A stretch of DNA of 64,000 nt, taken from positions 62,001 to 126,000 of the forward strand of contig JADLZK010007805.1 of the NCBI GenBank assembly GCA_015847255.1, given 5' to 3'. Numbering within the stretch: position 1 is the stretch's first letter; each line of letters opens with the position of its first letter. Below are positions 1 through 10,080 of this stretch, piece after piece. The DNA is from Hyparrhenia diplandra (lineage: Eukaryota > Streptophyta > Magnoliopsida > Poales > Poaceae). A program made the translations under genes and the position numbers. Under the pieces are notes generated by a model. The model worked only from the letters and a program-made list of their open reading frames with translations. It was not told the DNA's origin and did not search any database.

Positions 1-660
1 GCATTTCTGTCCCTCACTGTTGAAAAAGCTAAAGCGCTCATCGAGAAGATGATCGAGAACCAAGCATGGGGAGAAGACAGAGCCCCAACAAAAGAGGCAT
101 GCACAACGTCAAGGAGACGGACATGCTAGTTGCAAAGATGGACCTGTTACTCAAAAGATTGGGAGATCAAGCCACCGAGAAGGAAGTCATGAACAACACT
201 CTACCACCTCCGAAGCATTGATGACTTGTGAAGTCTGTGGAGAGCTTGGACATTCGGGCAACAACTGCCCCCAAACCTCGCGAAGAGCTTGCCTTCATCA
301 ACAATGGGTTCCATCCGTAACAATAATAATAATAACAATAGGTGGAACAATCAAGGACGTCCACAAGGAGGTAATGGTTTTAATTACAATTACAATTCTA
401 ATTATAACTCAAACCAACCTTCTTTGAAAGATTTAGTTTATGGTCAAGCTAAGATTAATGAATCTACGAACAAGAAAATATCTTATAATGATAAAATGTT
501 AGAATCTATTAGTTCAAAACTTGAAAATTTATCTACGGGCTGTTCAGAATCAATCTAGCTTTAATAAAATGATTGAAACTCAAATTTCTCAAATGTCATC
601 TGCTATTTTGCCTAAATCAAAAGAAGGTTTGGCGAAGCGAAACCTTCACTCGAAACAAGA
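1..660 (+). pseudogene. Ty3/gypsy gag C-terminal remnant with zinc knuckle
   Basis: Gag C-terminal (nucleocapsid) part of an Athila/Tat-type gypsy retrotransposon, which would package element RNA in cytoplasmic particles. A CCHC zinc knuckle of the form C-x2-C-x4-H-x4-C (CEVCGELGHSGNNC) is encoded at about 227-268. It is followed by an Asn/Gly/Gln-rich stretch (an AAT-rich run near 320-345) and a segment resembling SLKDLVYGQAKINE that recurs in grass gypsy gag proteins. The upstream part of gag lies outside the window. The reading frame changes between the knuckle (frame beginning at 218) and the Asn-rich part (frame beginning at 289), so the copy is frameshifted. It continues directly into a protease remnant on the same strand. 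Confidence 0.8.
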
Positions 661-689
661 TTAACATGGTGACAACGAGGATTGGTAAC

Positions 690-1225
690 CCTCGAGTCGG
701 ACCTGCCCGATTGTTTTTGTAGAGTCACCATTTGTCGCAAAGAAGGCGGATCCCCGGGCACCCAACAATCACTTGTGCAATTGGTCCGCACGCGTCTTCA
801 AGAAAGCCTCTTGTGATTTGGGGGCAAGCGTCAACATCATGTCCAAGAAGACAAGTGATGCACTAAGATGTTCGCCACTCACCCCCATCAAAATGCAACT
901 CTAAATGGCGGACCAATCCATCGGGGCGGTGAAGGAATAGCGTAAGATCTTCTAGTGCGGGTGAAGAACAGTTACATCCCCACGCATTTTGTCGTCCCGG
1001 ATATGGGGGAAAATGAAAACATGTCACTACTCTTGGGAAGACCGTTCTAAACACGACAAATGCCACCATATCCGTGGGGGAGCAGGAAGGATCAAGTTCC
1101 AACTCCCCGATGAAACAGTGCGGTGCCATTTTAACGGTTTCAAAACCGTTAACCCAATCAGTAAAAGGAGACCCTTGATCAAACCCAAAGAAAGCCAAAG
1201 AGCAATGTTCTATGATTCGTATTAA
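690..1225 (+). pseudogene. Retroelement aspartic protease remnant
   Basis: Aspartic protease region following gag in the same gypsy element. It would cleave the polyprotein. The catalytic-type motif DLGAS is encoded at about 815-829, followed by VNIMSKK. Downstream, a frame at 989-1225 carries GAGRIKFQLPDETVRCHF and a KRRPLIKPKES tail, both typical of the C-terminal half of this domain in Athila-like elements. At least two frame changes and several stops separate the two halves, so the copy is dead. No reverse transcriptase follows, so either the element was a gag-protease-only non-autonomous type or pol was lost. Lineage assignment rests on motif resemblance only. Confidence 0.7.
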
Positions 1226-1299
1226 GTATGGACCAACCACCCAAGAGTTGAAGGAGATAGTAATAGATCTCAAAAAGTTCATGAACCTCCCTCAACTAG

Positions 1300-1930
1300 C
1301 CAAAACTTTGAGAAAACAAAAGCCTAGGAGCCAAGGAAAAAGGCGGCTCCCAAGCAAGATGATGCTCCTAATGTAAGAAGTTTCGAGGGAAAAAGCAAAG
1401 CCACGCCTACCAAACAAGTGTGGAGAAGGAAGGAACAACCAACACCTTCACCATCAAAGACCACCACGGAAGGTCCGGCGAGTAAAGCCTACACCCGCCC
1501 AAGGAGAACAATGAGCTTACACTAGAAGAAAAGGGGAGTAAAAGCGAGTAAGATATTCAAATCAACCCCGCTTTTTCAAGACAAAGAGCACCGAAGGTAA
1601 GTCGAGAAATAAATTAAGTATTTATTTATTTATTTATTTCTTTATAGAATTTATTTACTCACTTAAAAATATATACATATATATATATAGATGAATCTTT
1701 AATTTTCTTTTCCAACACTATATAGTATTGAATTTAATACATAAAAATAAATATAACCTAGAAATAAAATTTTCTAACTCATAAAATAAAACTCTTGATT
1801 TTTAGCACCCCATTTATTCTGCCATGAATAAAAATATATAAAACATATTCCAAAATAATTTTTCATTTCATAAAGTGTTAAAATAAACTTGGGAAAAATA
1901 AAAAATTTGGGCCAACGGTCGAAACCGGCC
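1300..1930 (+). other. Internal retroelement tail and AT-rich DNA
   Basis: Up to about 1,610 there is Lys/Pro/Thr-rich coding-like sequence in broken frames (for example TPSPSKTTTEGPASKAY), probably the end of the gag-protease unit. From 1,611 the sequence is AT-rich and includes a short TTTA microsatellite at about 1,618-1,645 and TA repeats near 1,670-1,690. No gene is visible. Confidence 0.5.
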
Positions 1931-2216
1931 GGCACCAACGGTTAGGGGCAACACATGACCGTTCTTCGCCACCCCCGCCAAAGTTGGAAAGCGGGGGGGC
2001 CACCGGCCGGCCGGCCGCTGTGCTCTGGGCGACCGCCGCCTCGGCGCGCCGCCCGTATCCCCGCCCGTGGCGAAGTAGCCGTTGTTCTCGGTCCCGTGTC
2101 GTTGGTGTTTTGTTCTATAAATACTCGAGGTGCGGGAGAGCTCACCACCCCTCTCATTCTCACATTTTCACTCTCCCACTACACCTCTCCATTCTATCTC
2201 TTCTCCAAGAGCTTGT
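1900..2216 (+). promoter_or_regulatory. LTR-like promoter fragment with TATA box
   Basis: GC-rich sequence leads to a TATA box (CTATAAATA, 2115-2123) and then a CT-rich, C/A-rich leader (2,140-2,210). This is the usual arrangement of a plant LTR U3/R region. It stops abruptly at 2,216, where LTR A (opening TGTTGGCGG) begins. It is therefore probably an older LTR cut by the insertion of the next element. Its own outer end is not identified. Confidence 0.5.
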
Positions 2217-3802
2217 TGTTGGCGGTCATTATCGAGTATATTATACCGCCAACTTATATCCAATTCATGAGAAAGGGGCAAACTTATGTTACATATACCT
2301 TTACTTCTAACCTAGTTCCACTTGTATATTCAGAGAAATTATGTCTTGCGGTATAAAAGTGGAAACAGTACAAAAGTCGCCAAAATAAATTAGAAAGCGT
2401 ATTGAATAAAAGACGCCAAGGAGTGGATCAATCAAGAGGACCAAACCCTGCGCACAATTTGGCCCATGCACCACCATAGGCCCAACATGTGAATGACAAA
2501 AACGGCCGGGGAGAAGGCCGGGGCCGGGAGGCCGAGCCCAGGGGGGGCGGCCCACCGCGCGGCCGGGCGCATTATTTCGGCCAAAGTTCCCGCCCTTTCT
2601 CCGGGCGGTTTGGAGCGATCTTCAAGCGGCGGTTGCATGCGGTGCAAAGTTTCGTTCCGCCAAGAATAGCTCGAAGCAAGGAGAGCCCTCCATTCCCTCC
2701 TCCTCTCCACTATATAAAGAGAGGCACTCCTCACACACAAAACACACAACACACTACACATCACATTGTTACATTCTCACCTTGAGCACCACTCTCTCCC
2801 CTTCATTAGTTTAGTATTAGTATTTGAGTTAGGCGAGAGCTTCAAGGAGGGCTTGTCTCCTTGGAAGGATCTTTTGGTAATTTACTATGAAGTTCTTTCC
2901 TTTATTCAAGTCTCATTATTTATATCGCAATGCATATGAACTAGAGTATAGTTATCCTCATGTTATATTCATATTATGCTAACTAGAGTATAGCTAGTAT
3001 AATGTGATAATTAACATGACTAACTTTAGGCTAATTGAATCATATTTTATTCTTGGAACGTAGTAGAACTAAGTTCGAAAGTGATGGTCGGGTGTACCTT
3101 CGGGTTTACCTTTACTCTTGCCTCGTCGATCCGTAGGGTCGGGTACCGAGGGGGTTTAGGTAGTTTTCTATAAACGTAGCGTGGTGCTTAGGTCTATAGA
3201 GAATCATCCGAAATGCTTAGGCATCCCACGGTAGTGAGGTAGGCGTAGAGGGTGACAACTCTCGTTTCGTCCTTCGCACTCCTCCACGTCCCAGGGTGTC
3301 GGGTTGGAGTCTTATCAAGTGTCACCGGGGTGGCATATACCGGCGCGGGCATCTTCTCATCACTTTAGCCCATCTACGCTATGAACCATGAATGGCGTAT
3401 GTAGACTATAGTCCGACGCATTGGCGATATTAGAATAGCCAACTCAACATAGATTTTCCCTTTTAATGTTATTTTCTATTTATTCCTTCTAGTGCTCAAG
3501 AAGTGTGTGTGTCACCACTATCTCCAATATTATTGTCACTTACCCCTATACATGATTAGTGGCTATCCATACATACATTGTGGGCTATCATCATCATATT
3601 AAAACTAAACCTGCCTTCCCATGGGAAAATATAAATGAACGATACCCGAATACTCACGGGTGAAATGCTACGATGATGATAGATCCGTGACGCTTGCGGG
3701 TTGACCCTTGCAATATTCAATTTATCTATCACCGACACTCTCTCGACGTTATCATTAAGAATAATATTTATTCTTAGTGATTTGCGTTAAGAAATGTCGG
3801 CA
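2217..3802 (+). mobile_element. LTR A of an Athila-like element
   Basis: Opens TGTTGGCGG at 2217 and is followed at 3803 by AGCATTTC and an Athila-type primer-binding site, which places its 3' end near 3802 (about 1.59 kb). The opening matches LTR B (6397) and, in reverse complement, the LTRs of the element at 18,363-28,698. A TATA box (TATATAAAG) lies near 2,711-2,719. A 9-bp inverted repeat begins one base inside the LTR (2218-2226 with 2245-2253). The last bases (TCGGCA) differ from the expected CCAACA, so the exact end is uncertain by a few bases. Confidence 0.85.
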
Positions 3803-3830
3803 AGCATTTCGGGCGCCGTTGCCGGGATGG
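3803..3830 (+). other. Primer-binding site of element A
   Basis: GGGCGCCGTTGCCGGGA at 3811-3827, directly after LTR A. It resembles the TGGCGCCGTTGCCGGGGA type of Athila elements, which is thought to pair with tRNA-Asp. A similar site follows LTR B at about 7,967, and one precedes LTR C-right on the other strand at about 27,262-27,283. Confidence 0.8.
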
Positions 3831-3989
3831 GTTCTAAACTTGTTTCTAGTAATTGCGCTAAGAAACGCCAACACTTGTGCAAGAAACCTCTTGCACTCAA
3901 CAGCCCCGACGTGTCAAAGATCAAGAGCTAGTAAGAATTTTTCGAGCTAACATCACCCTTGTTCTAGTTCTTGTTTTGTTATTGTAAAC

Positions 3990-4975
3990 ATGAGCGAGGA
4001 TAGGAAGCAAGATCACCGGAGCATTCAGCAAGACGTTGAGAAGGAGCTCCGTCTCTCTCAAGGCTCGAGCTCTCGCCACACCGGCCGGAAGGAAGCCCGA
4101 TGCACGAAGACGACGCTCCTCCTCAAGTCCACCCACATTTGACGATCGACCAGGTGACGCTCCGTACCTCGACCTCCAAGATGCACGAGAAATACAAGCA
4201 TACCACATGCTCAAAGATCGACCCTTCGCGCCACGCACCACGCTTCTCCGGGAAGCTCTCGAGAAACTAGGTATGGATTTGAATTCCCTCGCATGTGGAG
4301 AGCCGTAGGATGGGCAAAGGTAGATCCTCTTGATGAATTAGGCTCTAAAATGCTCACTATCCAATTCTGTGCACTTTGAAAGTTCATGATGAGGGTATTT
4401 CTTTTTGACTTTTTCATACCCACCACTATCGCACATGGAAACAAATTGCTGAAATTTTGGGGTTTGATAAAGCAAAATGCTTAATTGATTTTGATGCAGC
4501 CCTTCACGGGTATAATCGTGATGCTTTCTTCATGCAAATATCGATATTGATTGCTCTAGTGCTAGATTTGAGGCTGTTAATGCAAACATACAACATCCAT
4601 CGCTAAGGTTTATGCACAAATGGATGTTTAGCACTATTTTCCTAGACATGATCCCCCGTCGCATTCATGATGCTAAATTAAAATGTCTCTTTGCAATGCT
4701 AAAAGCGAATTAAAATTGCTCCTGTGAAAGAAATGATTAATTGGATGCTAGAAACCATCAAGCTTACCACCATTTTATTGCACTTCCCTTGTGACATGGA
4801 TTGCTCATGGTGTTGGTCTTATTTGGAAGGCGAGAATGTTCTTTACATTCTTGACGGCCCCGAGATCACAATCAATCCTTGGTTCAAGGGCATCATATTA
4901 AGCTTGATGCGGATGACCGCGAGAAAGTTATTTATTACTTTCGGGCTATACAATGGAGATTCCGCTTCCTAACCC
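3990..4975 (+). pseudogene. Athila ORF1-like protein, broken
   Basis: A coding-like region starts at ATG 3990 (MSEDRKQDHRSIQQDVEKEL) after the leader of element A. Through several frame changes it resembles the plant retrotransposon ORF1 family (Athila ORF-1 type). Recognisable pieces are a segment reading FEFPRMWRAVGWA (about 4,278), DEGISFRLFHTHHYRTW (about 4,390-4,440), LGFDKAKCLIDFDAAL, LRFMHKWMFSTIFPRHD (about 4,602-4,650) and APVKEMINWMLETI (about 4,720). Family members often occur in elements lacking pol. Here no protease, reverse transcriptase or integrase follows before LTR B, so the element looks non-autonomous. Function beyond a structural gag-like role is not established. Multiple indels make it a pseudogene. 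Confidence 0.65.
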
Positions 4976-6360
4976 GGAATACTCATTGTATAAGTCCCGT
5001 TCACTTACCTTCGTTCGGATCCTTTCCACGAAGCCGCGTAAGCTCTGTGTGTCTCGCAGTCAACCAGGAGGGTAGCAAGAGATGGGGCAGAACTTCACGA
5101 TCGCCCCACCACCGGACTTTTTGTGCGGAACCCGCGCACCCCGACTCCACCGGGTTCACGCCAGTCCGGTACATGGTTTCTTTTCGGCTATGCGCGAACC
5201 CCAGTACATACCGGGCTACCGGTCGGGTTACACCCGCACCCGAGATCGGCGGCGGCTTAGCATGGACAGCTCCTATGAGATCTCTTTTGAGTTCGAAGGA
5301 TTGCCTCCATCACCACGCCGACACACGGAGAGCCCGGACGATCCAGGACCTCGGCACACGCATCCACCGGCCCGGAGGTGAGTACTAGAAATATTCATGA
5401 TACACTCTACTCCTATGTACGATTTGCGGATCGAGCCACGGGAGTACCGGCGAGGAGTTCACCGACATCCGTGCACGAGAGGATCGGTGCAGCGCCAAGA
5501 GAGAGAGCCTTTTGGCTCCACATGGGATATAATCCCGACCGTAGGCTTTGAGCCCGGCTTGGGGAGGACCCCCACCGTGTAAGCCTTTAATTTCCCAAGT
5601 CATTTTCCTTTTCAGTTCAAAAAAAATTGATAAAAGCAACAAAAATATATTCCACTCCTTTATTTGACATAAGATGGTGTAGATTTCTCTTAAGATGAAA
5701 TGATGAATAGTTGCTCTGTTTATGAATCAGCTTGCACCTAGTTTATAACTCAGAATTCCTTGATGTTTAAGTTTGTTGGCTAATACTGTCTTGTCCTAAA
5801 AACTAGATAAACATGGGTTGCAAGAACATGATCCTTTTCTAAGTTATTGCCGGATATGATATGGTATAGAGAGACTCTACTATAACTTTATTCTTAGAGA
5901 ACTTGACATCCGGGAACGTGAATCTAAAAAAAAGAAAAGAGATGAAAAATGGACAAGTGTCTGAGGGCGAGTAGAGCCCACATCTCCAAAAAGAGAGGAA
6001 ATAAAAGACACAAGTCTAGGGTGAGAAGAACCCACCTCAAAAAAAAAAGAAAGAGAGAATATCACACTCTCTCAAGTATTCAAAAAAAAAAAATATGCAT
6101 TTGTATACACATGCCAAATAAAATCCGGATGGATAGTTACTCAAAAGAATAAAAGAAGTAGTAGCTCTACAAAACCGTTCTATCTTGCAATCGCCCAAGA
6201 ATGTGGAGAAATGTTATGAGACCCATATGATTCGAGTAATAAGGATAGATGAAAATGCCAACTTATTTAAACAATAAGTGAACACTTTGTTATAAACACG
6301 GTACACTTTGATTTATATCGGCATTGAAGCAACTCGATCATCAACCAAAACACTTAGCTA
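4976..6360 (+). other. Internal region of element A downstream of ORF1
   Basis: From 5,000 to about 5,580 there is GC-richer sequence with short frames rich in Arg and Pro, perhaps the C-terminal part of the ORF1-like protein. After 5,580 it becomes A-rich, with runs of AAAAAG near 5,930-6,090, and carries no usable frame. Nothing else is recognised before the polypurine tract. Confidence 0.45.
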
Positions 6361-6396
6361 TTTGCTCGGGACGAGCAAAGGTTAAGCAGGGGAGTT
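6361..6396 (+). promoter_or_regulatory. Pre-PPT hairpin and polypurine tract of element A
   Basis: TTTGCTCG (6361-6368), loop GGA, CGAGCAAA (6372-6379) form a perfect 8-bp hairpin. A purine-rich tract ending GCAGGGGAGTT abuts LTR B at 6397. The polypurine tract primes plus-strand DNA synthesis. The hairpin has equivalents at 8348-8366 and, on the other strand, at 19,803-19,822. Confidence 0.8.
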
Positions 6397-7959
6397 TGTT
6401 GGCGGTCACTATCACACATCTTATACCGCCAACTTAGCTCTAATTAAGAGAGATGGAGCACACTTATGTCAAATAAACATTTACTACTCACCTAGTTCCA
6501 CTTGTATTCGAGAATATTTGTTTTGCGAGGAACAAACACGGAAACAGTGAGAGTACGTAAATAAAGAGTACAGTGCAAACCCAGGAAATGCGCTTTGACC
6601 AAGGGAACGTGATGAGGCCGTAACCGAAGCAAAAGCAGGGCCGAAACACCTCGAAAAAGGCGACCTACACTTTGGGCCACCAGCCCACACGCGAGAAGGA
6701 TGGGCGCGGGACGGGCCAAACACGGGCCGACCGCCGTAGGAATGCGGCCGCCGCAGCGCCCGCGAGCCGTGCCCGATCCCGCGGCGCCTTGTCTCCCGTG
6801 TCCGGCCGGAGGAGCCGAGGCGGTGCATGGCGGTGCTTTTCGGGGATTTGGCGCCAAAACTCCTGCCAAAAACCACTTTCATTCTCCTATAAATAAGAGG
6901 CCACACCCCCCTTCCAAATACACAACACACACACCCTTGAGCACTTCACTCACTTTCTTTAGTCCTAGTTGTAGTTTTGAGCAAGGTTGAGCTTCAAGGA
7001 GGGCTTGTCTCCTTGGAAGGATCTTTTGGTAATATTAATATTATTATGGAGTTCCTTTCAATATTCAAGTCTTTATATTCATATTGCAATGCGTTCGAAC
7101 TAGAGTATAATTACCCTCATGTTATCTTATTAATGTGTGAACTATGATCTAGTTGACATATTAGTAGATAGGACTTGGCTAATTATAGAATTAACCGTCA
7201 TGTGTCGACTCGCTAGAGAGTGGTCGGTTTATGTAGATTATGATGGTTTTGGTGTACCTTTGGGTTTACCTTTATCCTTGCTTGTCGTCAGAGTAGGGTC
7301 GGAGTCCCGAGGGGATTTAGGTAGTTTTCTATATACGTGGACGTGGTGTCAGGTCTATAGTAATCATCGAAAAATGTCGGCATCCCACGGTAGTGAGGTA
7401 GGGGCGGTGGTGACAGCCCCTGTTACGCCCATCGTATTCCTCCCACGTTCGGATGTTGAGTTGGAGTTCGAAAGTGTCCATCGGCTAGCGAGACTAGCTG
7501 CGGGCATCTCCTCATCATATGATCGTAATCCCATCATGATTTAGCCTCCTCACACAATGTTAAACTAGAGTTCACCCATGTGCAATATTTAGAACCACCT
7601 TCTCATTGTAGATTCTCTTTTTATCCTTTTCTCTCCCTAGTGGTGTAGTAGCTTATGTGTGTTTGTCACTATCCTGAATATCTATTCTTCTTACCCCCGC
7701 AATTGACTAATGGTTATTCATAAATACATTGTGGATCATCATCATCATTATGCTAGCTAACCACACAAGCCTCGCCTTCCCTTGGGAAAATATAAATCAC
7801 GATACCCGAATACCACTTGGGGTGAAATGCTACAATGATAGATCCGTGCGCTAGCGGATTGGTGAAGTAAACACATGAATCCATCTATCATCTGATATCT
7901 CTTAACGTGATCTCGAGAATATTATTTATTCTTAGAGATTGCACTATGAAGTGTCAACA
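6397..7959 (+). mobile_element. LTR B of an Athila-like element
   Basis: Opens TGTTGGCGGTCAC at 6397 after the polypurine tract and ends with GTGTCAACA at 7959 (about 1.56 kb). It is collinear with LTR A: terminal inverted repeat at 6398-6406 with 6425-6433, TATA box (CTATAAATAAG) near 6,888, a motif near 7,390 about a CATCCCACGGTAGTGAGGTA segment also found in LTR A, and a similar 3' end. It is the 3' LTR of element A. It is followed not by flanking DNA but by another primer-binding site and leader. Confidence 0.85.
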
Positions 7960-8385
7960 AGCATTTCTGGTGCCGTTACCAGAAATGGGTTATTATCTAT
8001 TTCTAGTAATGTCGTTAAGAAATATCAACAATCCACAAATACCACAAATGAGAGACTTGAAAGGGTCATACTAAAGGAACTTTGAGTTTTATTTTGAAAA
8101 TTAGCAAAAACTCCGGAATGATGGTTGAACAAAGAGTCTGAGACATGGTGCTTGACTTGATTGTTCTATCTTTCAATTGCCCAAGATCCCAAGAAAAGGC
8201 TATAAGCTCCATGGTTAAAGGTAATATGGGTAAGTTGAAGGTTGAAAAGGTTTATTTTAATCAGGAGGAGAAATTTTGTTTGAAAGTATGTGTACTTTTG
8301 AGGCGTGAAAGCGTTGTAGCAACTCCTGATCCATTGCTAAGTTTGGCTTTGCTAGGGACTAGCAAAGGGTAAGCTTGGGGGAGCT
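7960..8385 (+). other. Second leader fused to the 3' internal end of a related element
   Basis: 7960-8030 repeats the leader found after LTR A: AGCATTTC, a primer-binding site variant GGTGCCGTTACCAG, then a TTTCTAGTAAT segment. The remaining bases to 8385 resemble the 3' end of an Athila-type internal region and finish with the hairpin TTTGCTAG-GGA-CTAGCAAA (8348-8366) and the polypurine tract AGCTTGGGGGAGCT next to LTR D. Most of the internal region is missing between the two parts, consistent with unequal recombination or a deletion. Confidence 0.7.
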
Positions 8386-9651
8386 TGTTGATATCTCTTA
8401 TAGCATAAAATATAGAGGTTTTTAAAACTGAAATAAGGGCTTAAAATGAATATCAACATAGTATAAGGGCTTTTTCTTGACATAATTCTACGAGTTTTGG
8501 TGATTTATATATTTTCGAGGGGATTAAACGGGAAAATGCCCAAGAGTTTGCAAGCCCTACGACATAAAGACGTATCCGTGAAGCAATCCAACTTGAAACC
8601 CACGTAAGAACATTCCGTAAGAAGACACCGTAAGGCATGAGCCATGAGCTAGGGTCCACCTAGCGATAAGCCGTGGCGGCCGGCCTAGTAGCGACGGCGG
8701 CCACGGCGTGGGCCCCCGTCGACCTACGCGCTGAAGGTCGGGTTCACAACCGCCATTAAGAAGAGATCTACACCGTTGCTCAAGGTCGGTTTGATCCAAG
8801 GGCTGTCGTGCACGCCTAGGGCTATATAAGGAGACCCCCCCCCCCTAGGTGAAACCCTAATTCATTATCATTCATTATCAATAGGTCGAGGCCCCGAGTC
8901 TCCCCCCTAGGTCTAGACTAGAACTAGAACTAGATGAGCTAGTATTCAAGAGGGATTAGATCTCATTAGATCTAGTCTTTAGAATAAGAGAGATAGAGAG
9001 AGGGAAGGAACCTGAGGAGGTGCCGGCCTGTCGGTGCTACCTCTACAACTTGTACCTCGGTGGAAGTTAACCTACACTTGGAGTTACTTTGGTAATCTAC
9101 TTCTTTTAGTAAGCATCATTGTTTATATTGTTCTTCTGATCTGCGGGTCTCTTTTGAGTACTTTAATCTAAGGCATTAGGTTAAGGTAATATTCGTAGTG
9201 TAAGCGTGGTGCTTAGGCTCGGGTATCTCGTTAGATTCATCCTATATTAGGATTGGTGGTAGATCGCATTTGTGATAGCCCGCTAGTTGGATATGACCAA
9301 CTAGTTAGGGTGTCATTGATCCTTTGTATTCCCCATCCCGTCTGTAGGACTCGTGGGATTTATCTCTAGATGAATCATCTTTTGTTGGTGTTTCTCCCTA
9401 TGTGATGTCCCCGGATAGAACAAGAGAAGGCAAGTTTACTACGAGTAAGGATTAGATATCTTAGTAATCATCTCTATACTTTTAACCTTCTTAGGTCTTG
9501 TGCTACTACGGGTTAAGATTAGATCTTAGTCTCCCTCACACGTTTCCTCGTGGATACGATATTTAAAACCCTCGGGTGAAGGCTACAACGGTATCCGATG
9601 CGCTTGCGGATTATTCATCTTCAATATTTACGTGGGCATAACAAATACCAA
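8386..9651 (+). mobile_element. LTR D, 3' LTR of a related gypsy element
   Basis: Starts TGTTGATATC at 8386 immediately after a polypurine tract. The 3' end is near 9651, where ACAAATACCAAC matches the end of the Athila LTRs elsewhere in the window, allowing for a final base change. A TATA box (CTATATAAGG) lies at 8,822-8,831, followed by an 11-C run at 8,835-8,845. The segment near 9,570-9,615 (GGCTACAACGGTATCCG, CGCTTGCGGATT) is shared with the 3' parts of LTR A, B and C. No target-site duplication can be defined because the 5' partner is missing. Confidence 0.7.
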
Positions 9652-10080
9652 CGGCCTCGGATGCCGTGACGGCGTGCTTCTGTTGCGGCTGCGGAGGAGG
9701 ACCTTTCGGCGAGAAGATCCTCGGTGCTGCATCCAACGGGAGGAACAACTTCCAACTTGGAGCCTCGTCGCGTGCCGCAGGTTCCGCGATACCACGGACA
9801 CCAAGGAGGCGATCCAAATACGATATATAGCGTGGCGTAGCAAATCAATCATCAACGGTATATAGTCGCCGTCACGTGGCGTCGCGCTCCTCCGCTGCCC
9901 CCCCCCCCCCCCTGCGGTGTGCCGCCACCACCGAAGAGAGAGACGGTGTTGAAGTGTGTGGCAACGCATTATATATATATAATAATATGTCGCGGTGTTA
10001 TAACCTACGCAGCGGAAAACGGCCCGGCTTCGTTGTACCACAAGAGAACGGGCCTAACATGTAGGTCCAAATTAGGCCCA
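9652..10080. other. GC-rich segment, no gene recognised
   Basis: GC-rich sequence between LTR D and the CACTA end. It holds open frames on both strands (longest on the minus strand, about 9,628-10,041) but none that I recognise. It contains a run of 15 C at 9,898-9,912 and a TA microsatellite near 9,970-9,985. It could be a fragment of a host gene or the inner part of the CACTA element. Confidence 0.3.

Noticed and set aside
1615..1690. Centromeric or satellite DNA
   Set aside because: It is only short TTTA and TA microsatellite runs in an AT-rich tail.
8386..8430. Terminal LTR hairpin in LTR D
   Set aside because: TGTTGATATC is not followed by a matching complementary arm. This family lacks the 9-bp stem seen in LTRs A, B, C and E.
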